From contig NZ_JAOQJC010000040.1 of assembly GCF_025567625.1 (NCBI RefSeq), positions 1-64,000 of the forward strand: a stretch of 64,000 bases of DNA. The letters run 5' to 3'. The position numbers and the translations under genes are program-made. Positions 61,286-64,000 of this stretch are shown one piece after another; position 1 is the stretch's first letter; each line of letters begins with the position of its first letter. Source of the DNA: Paenibacillus sp. J5C2022 (GTDB taxonomy: Bacteria > Bacillota > Bacilli > Paenibacillales > Paenibacillaceae). A model generated the notes under the pieces. The model worked only from the letters and a program-made list of their open reading frames with translations. It was not told the origin of the DNA and made no database searches.

Positions 61286-63241
61286 CTATCGCCGTCCTTT
61301 GGCCGCATTAGCTTGCGAGCTTTTACGTTGATTCTTTAAAATGGCATAAACACGATTACAGAACTCACCGATCGAAACATCTTCCCTCTCTTCGAACCTG
61401 TCAGGCAATGCCTCGCCACATAATTGTGTCGTTGCAACTCGAAGCCAATTAGTGTAGGTAACACGATTTAAATATGGCTGCTCTTTCCAATAGACTTCTG
61501 GTGATATCTCACTGTTATGAAACCGAGGTCCCATATCCGTTCCGGTTGGAAGCAGGCGGTCTGTAGCTGGCAGTACAGGCATGCGTTGACCGCCTGGCAA
61601 ACTGCGAGCTTTAGCGAGTATTCCAGAGGCTTCGTGAATGCGAATTGGACGATCGCTTTCAGCCTTGTAGGTTGTAAAACCCCCTTTAGCCCCGAAATAT
61701 TGGATGGCCTTTCCTTCATCACTCAGAGGATCGATATCTTCAAAAAATGTGATCAATTGGTTGTGATCCAATAATTCATCTTGCAAAAGATCGATGGGAA
61801 TTTCCCTGAGCGGTAATTTACTTTCAATCGATATATCGGCCGCAATACCCGCTGCATATCCCAATTGCATCCAACAGGGCTCCATCCGTATAGTACCGAA
61901 TCCCATATGCGTAGCAGACACCGCAACGGGGACCAATAGTCCTTCCATTTGCCTCGGCACCATGACGCCGTATGGAATTTGATAAATTTCCGTAAGCCAG
62001 CCCAATCCAAGAAAGCCTTCCAAAGCTATGTCCTTTCCTTCGGGCTCTCGCTTTCGTACAGCATGGGAATCGATGGCATAAGCGCCCGTCGCGATACTGT
62101 CATAGTGAATCGGAGATCGCCCCATGCCAGGAGCAAGCCGAGCGTCATTTTCCGTAAACACGTATTCACCATGAATTCGTCTGCCTTCCCGTACGTAAAT
62201 CTGTGGAGGAAAATAATCGGTATCGACAAACTCATCGGCTGCATATCCCCATCTCCCGGCATCTATTCGAAAGGATGCGGGAAGTGCTTCGTCATTCTGG
62301 AGAAACCATAATAAGCCTTGCAAGTAAGTGCGATGACGAGCAGCAATAGACTTCCTGACTTCTCCGCTCCCCTCCAAATAATCGCCGTTCTCATCGGGGA
62401 GGTCGCTGGAGCACATACAATAGTGATGATTATTGGCATCTGTCTTCCCGTTAGGGACCGGAAGAATGTTAAGTACATCGCGAATGGAGTTCACTCTGGA
62501 GGCCGCTACATCTTCCACCAGACTGATATAATCCTCACGTCTATACGTGTTCGGCTTGGTCACCGCTGCTTTTCGATCCTGCATATCCGTCAGGCAAAGA
62601 CGATAGTTATAGGCCTGAATACGATGATCGCCTACTCCTGTGCTCCCAGGCAGCACTCCCTTCGTTTCATCGAAATTCATATATATTTTTCCCGCATATT
62701 CCTCATTCCAGGCATCACGCGATTCTCTTCCGCTCCAATAAGGGACCCCCGCCATAGCTGCAAGATCTCCTTCATACGTACAGTCGATAAACACGCTTGC
62801 TGACCGATGGAGGACGGGAAGTTGGTTTATCGCCTTCACACGAATGGCTGTTAGTCTATTATCCTCCATTGCGACGGACGCAATCTCATGCTCGCATTTG
62901 ACCTCCAATAGCTGTTCGGCATTGGTCATTTCCCAGAATATCATCCGCGCGACCGACGGTTCGAAGTACATGCCTTTATTGCAATCCTTTACTTGACTTG
63001 AATGTAACCCGTAGCTTTCGGAATAATGCTTCAGCACCTTGTCGGCAAATTCCCGATAGATGGCGCCCGACGCTTTCAGATCGTCAATATCGGTACGTCC
63101 TAACCCACTTGTCATCATACCGCCGATATAGGCTGACGGTTCCAGCAGGAGCGTCCTTCTTCCTTTTCTAGCAGTAGAAATAGCTGCGGCAATTCCTCCA
63201 GGTGTCGCTCCATATACGATTATATCGTAATCCTGACTCAT
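61286..63241 (-). CDS. cytoplasmic FAD-dependent oxidoreductase (FAD_oxidored family)
   Basis: 651 residues without signal peptide. FAD-binding fold at the N-terminus (YDIIVYGATPGGIAAAISTA), the family motif YIGGMMTSGLGRTDI, SVFIDCTYEGDLAAMAGVPY, and the C-terminal GFGTIRMEPCWMQLGYAAGIAA. The ATG at 63241 is 9 bases after GGAG and 14 bases past the upstream gene. Same family as the 645-residue membrane flavoprotein at 37.7-39.6 kb. Such enzymes occur in sugar clusters; substrate unknown. Confidence 0.85.
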   Translation of the reverse strand: MSQDYDIIVYGATPGGIAAAISTARKGRRTLLLEPSAYIGGMMTSGLGRTDIDDLKASGAIYREFADKVLKHYSESYGLHSSQVKDCNKGMYFEPSVARMIFWEMTNAEQLLEVKCEHEIASVAMEDNRLTAIRVKAINQLPVLHRSASVFIDCTYEGDLAAMAGVPYWSGRESRDAWNEEYAGKIYMNFDETKGVLPGSTGVGDHRIQAYNYRLCLTDMQDRKAAVTKPNTYRREDYISLVEDVAASRVNSIRDVLNILPVPNGKTDANNHHYCMCSSDLPDENGDYLEGSGEVRKSIAARHRTYLQGLLWFLQNDEALPASFRIDAGRWGYAADEFVDTDYFPPQIYVREGRRIHGEYVFTENDARLAPGMGRSPIHYDSIATGAYAIDSHAVRKREPEGKDIALEGFLGLGWLTEIYQIPYGVMVPRQMEGLLVPVAVSATHMGFGTIRMEPCWMQLGYAAGIAADISIESKLPLREIPIDLLQDELLDHNQLITFFEDIDPLSDEGKAIQYFGAKGGFTTYKAESDRPIRIHEASGILAKARSLPGGQRMPVLPATDRLLPTGTDMGPRFHNSEISPEVYWKEQPYLNRVTYTNWLRVATTQLCGEALPDRFEEREDVSIGEFCNRVYAILKNQRKSSQANAAKGRR

Positions 63242-63255
63242 GATTATCTTCTCCA

Positions 63256-64000
63256 TTACTCCAAATTTTCGTTTTCATCAGCAATGTAAATACAATACAA
63301 TAAAGGCGATGAGCATGTATCCAGATAGGGCGTACGGTCACCATTGGTCACAAATATCACTCGTAATTCCACCGATACAAGTACATCTTTGTCAATACCT
63401 TGATGCTCTTTCCATCGAACCTGCCGGAAAAGACCGGGATTACTGCACATCACGCTTTCTTCTTCCGAATATCCCGGCAATACTCGTCCTGACGGATCCA
63501 CTAGCTCGAACTTTAAGCCGCAGCCTTCCCGGAAACTGTCCATATCGAAATTCACATAAATTTTTCTTTCTCTTCCGGTAGCCTCTATCGCCTCCGTCTG
63601 GATGACAGCCGATTCGTCGGCATTTCTAATTCTCACATATCCGAAGGAATCGCGTCTCCAATAAGCCAAACCAACGTCCCCTGCGGAATTATCAAAGCAC
63701 ATGCCATTTTGCCATGCCCCATAATATAAATAAGTAAAATCACCGGTGTTTACAAATGAATTGGCCGGTACTAACGAACCTCCGTCCCATTCGCCCTTTT
63801 CCCCTCTGCCAACAAATTTAAATCCGGGTATGGCCTCTCTGAAATGGATACCGTCATTGCTTAATATAAGGCCAAGATCTTCGGTCGTATCTTCCATTCC
63901 GCTGCCTGCCCTCGCAAATTTAGTCCCGGTTTTTGCTTCTATTTGATGAATCTGTCCATAGACGCCCAGGATCACATTGTCCCGATTCCAGAATCCGGCC
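63256..64000 (-). CDS. 3' part of a probable beta-propeller glycosidase (5' end outside window)
   Basis: The frame runs off the right edge (FWNRDNVILGVYGQIHQIEA at the start of the visible part), so at least 248 codons are present. The visible region has beta-propeller and beta-sandwich features of GH32/GH43-like enzymes: TTEDLGLILSNDGIHFREAIPG, WDGGSLVPANSFVNTGDFTYLYYGAW and DVGLAYWRRDSFGYVRIRN, with the DGG-type turn. It is 14 bases before the flavoprotein start and so in one operon. The catalytic residues are likely upstream. Confidence 0.75.
   Translation of the reverse strand, partial: AGFWNRDNVILGVYGQIHQIEAKTGTKFARAGSGMEDTTEDLGLILSNDGIHFREAIPGFKFVGRGEKGEWDGGSLVPANSFVNTGDFTYLYYGAWQNGMCFDNSAGDVGLAYWRRDSFGYVRIRNADESAVIQTEAIEATGRERKIYVNFDMDSFREGCGLKFELVDPSGRVLPGYSEEESVMCSNPGLFRQVRWKEHQGIDKDVLVSVELRVIFVTNGDRTPYLDTCSSPLLYCIYIADENENLE

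Overview
The window looks like chromosomal DNA of a spore-forming Paenibacillus-type Firmicute (Paenibacillaceae). The reasons are an sspI-type small acid-soluble spore protein gene, bacillithiol genes (yojF-bshB2), S-layer-homology (SLH) surface proteins, YesM/YesN two-component pairs beside LplABC-type sugar importers, a Lia/Psp envelope-stress operon, AGGAGG ribosome sites and intrinsic terminators. I see no rRNA, tRNA, CRISPR array, complete insertion sequence or prophage.

Layout. 1-3.3 kb: a truncated SLH plus collagen-repeat surface protein, an orphan receiver/SARP-type regulator and a small fibronectin-III protein; two identical TGTGAG-repeat sites precede the two surface-type genes. 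3.4-7.7 kb: a LacI regulator divergent from a 791-residue protein with an internal duplication, two palindromic operators between them, then a cupin gene. 7.8-8.8 kb: yojF-bshB2. 9.2-21.5 kb: a seven-gene glycan-use operon (two permeases, binding lipoprotein, secreted multidomain glycosidase, GH78-like rhamnosidase, YesM kinase, YesN regulator). 21.6-24.2 kb: a small membrane protein missed by length filters, a TrmH-family methyltransferase, two small proteins and sspI. 24.2-29.4 kb: a lone phnM, then gbsR divergent from opuAA-AB-AC for glycine betaine import. 29.4-33.8 kb: a LacI-led operon with two Gfo/Idh/MocA oxidoreductases and a ThuA protein. 33.9-44.9 kb: MurG-like transferase, SLH serine hydrolase, membrane-anchored flavoprotein, prfC, zwf, a YwmB-like protein and an unknown.

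44.9-48.9 kb is a Lia/Psp module with two PspA paralogues, PspC, a LiaI-like protein and LiaSR. 49.1-49.7 kb is a secreted NlpC/P60 enzyme. 49.8-54.2 kb is a tightly overlapped YtkA-like/nosD/nosL/nosY/nosF/tlpA operon without nosZ. 54.4-64 kb holds an unknown anchored protein, a secreted GH5 enzyme carrying both cohesin-like and dockerin domains, a membrane AraC regulator, a second flavoprotein and the 3' part of a probable glycosidase.

Taken together this is a plant-polysaccharide lifestyle: secreted glycosidases, oligosaccharide import under sensor kinases, intracellular sugar oxidoreductases feeding central metabolism, and a decorated SLH surface. The observations I rate highest are a LacI gene that seems to start at ATT under a promoter buried in two abutting palindromes, a three-way-junction RNA before thuA, the shared direct-repeat site flanking the SARP-type regulator, and the nosZ-less nos maturation operon.
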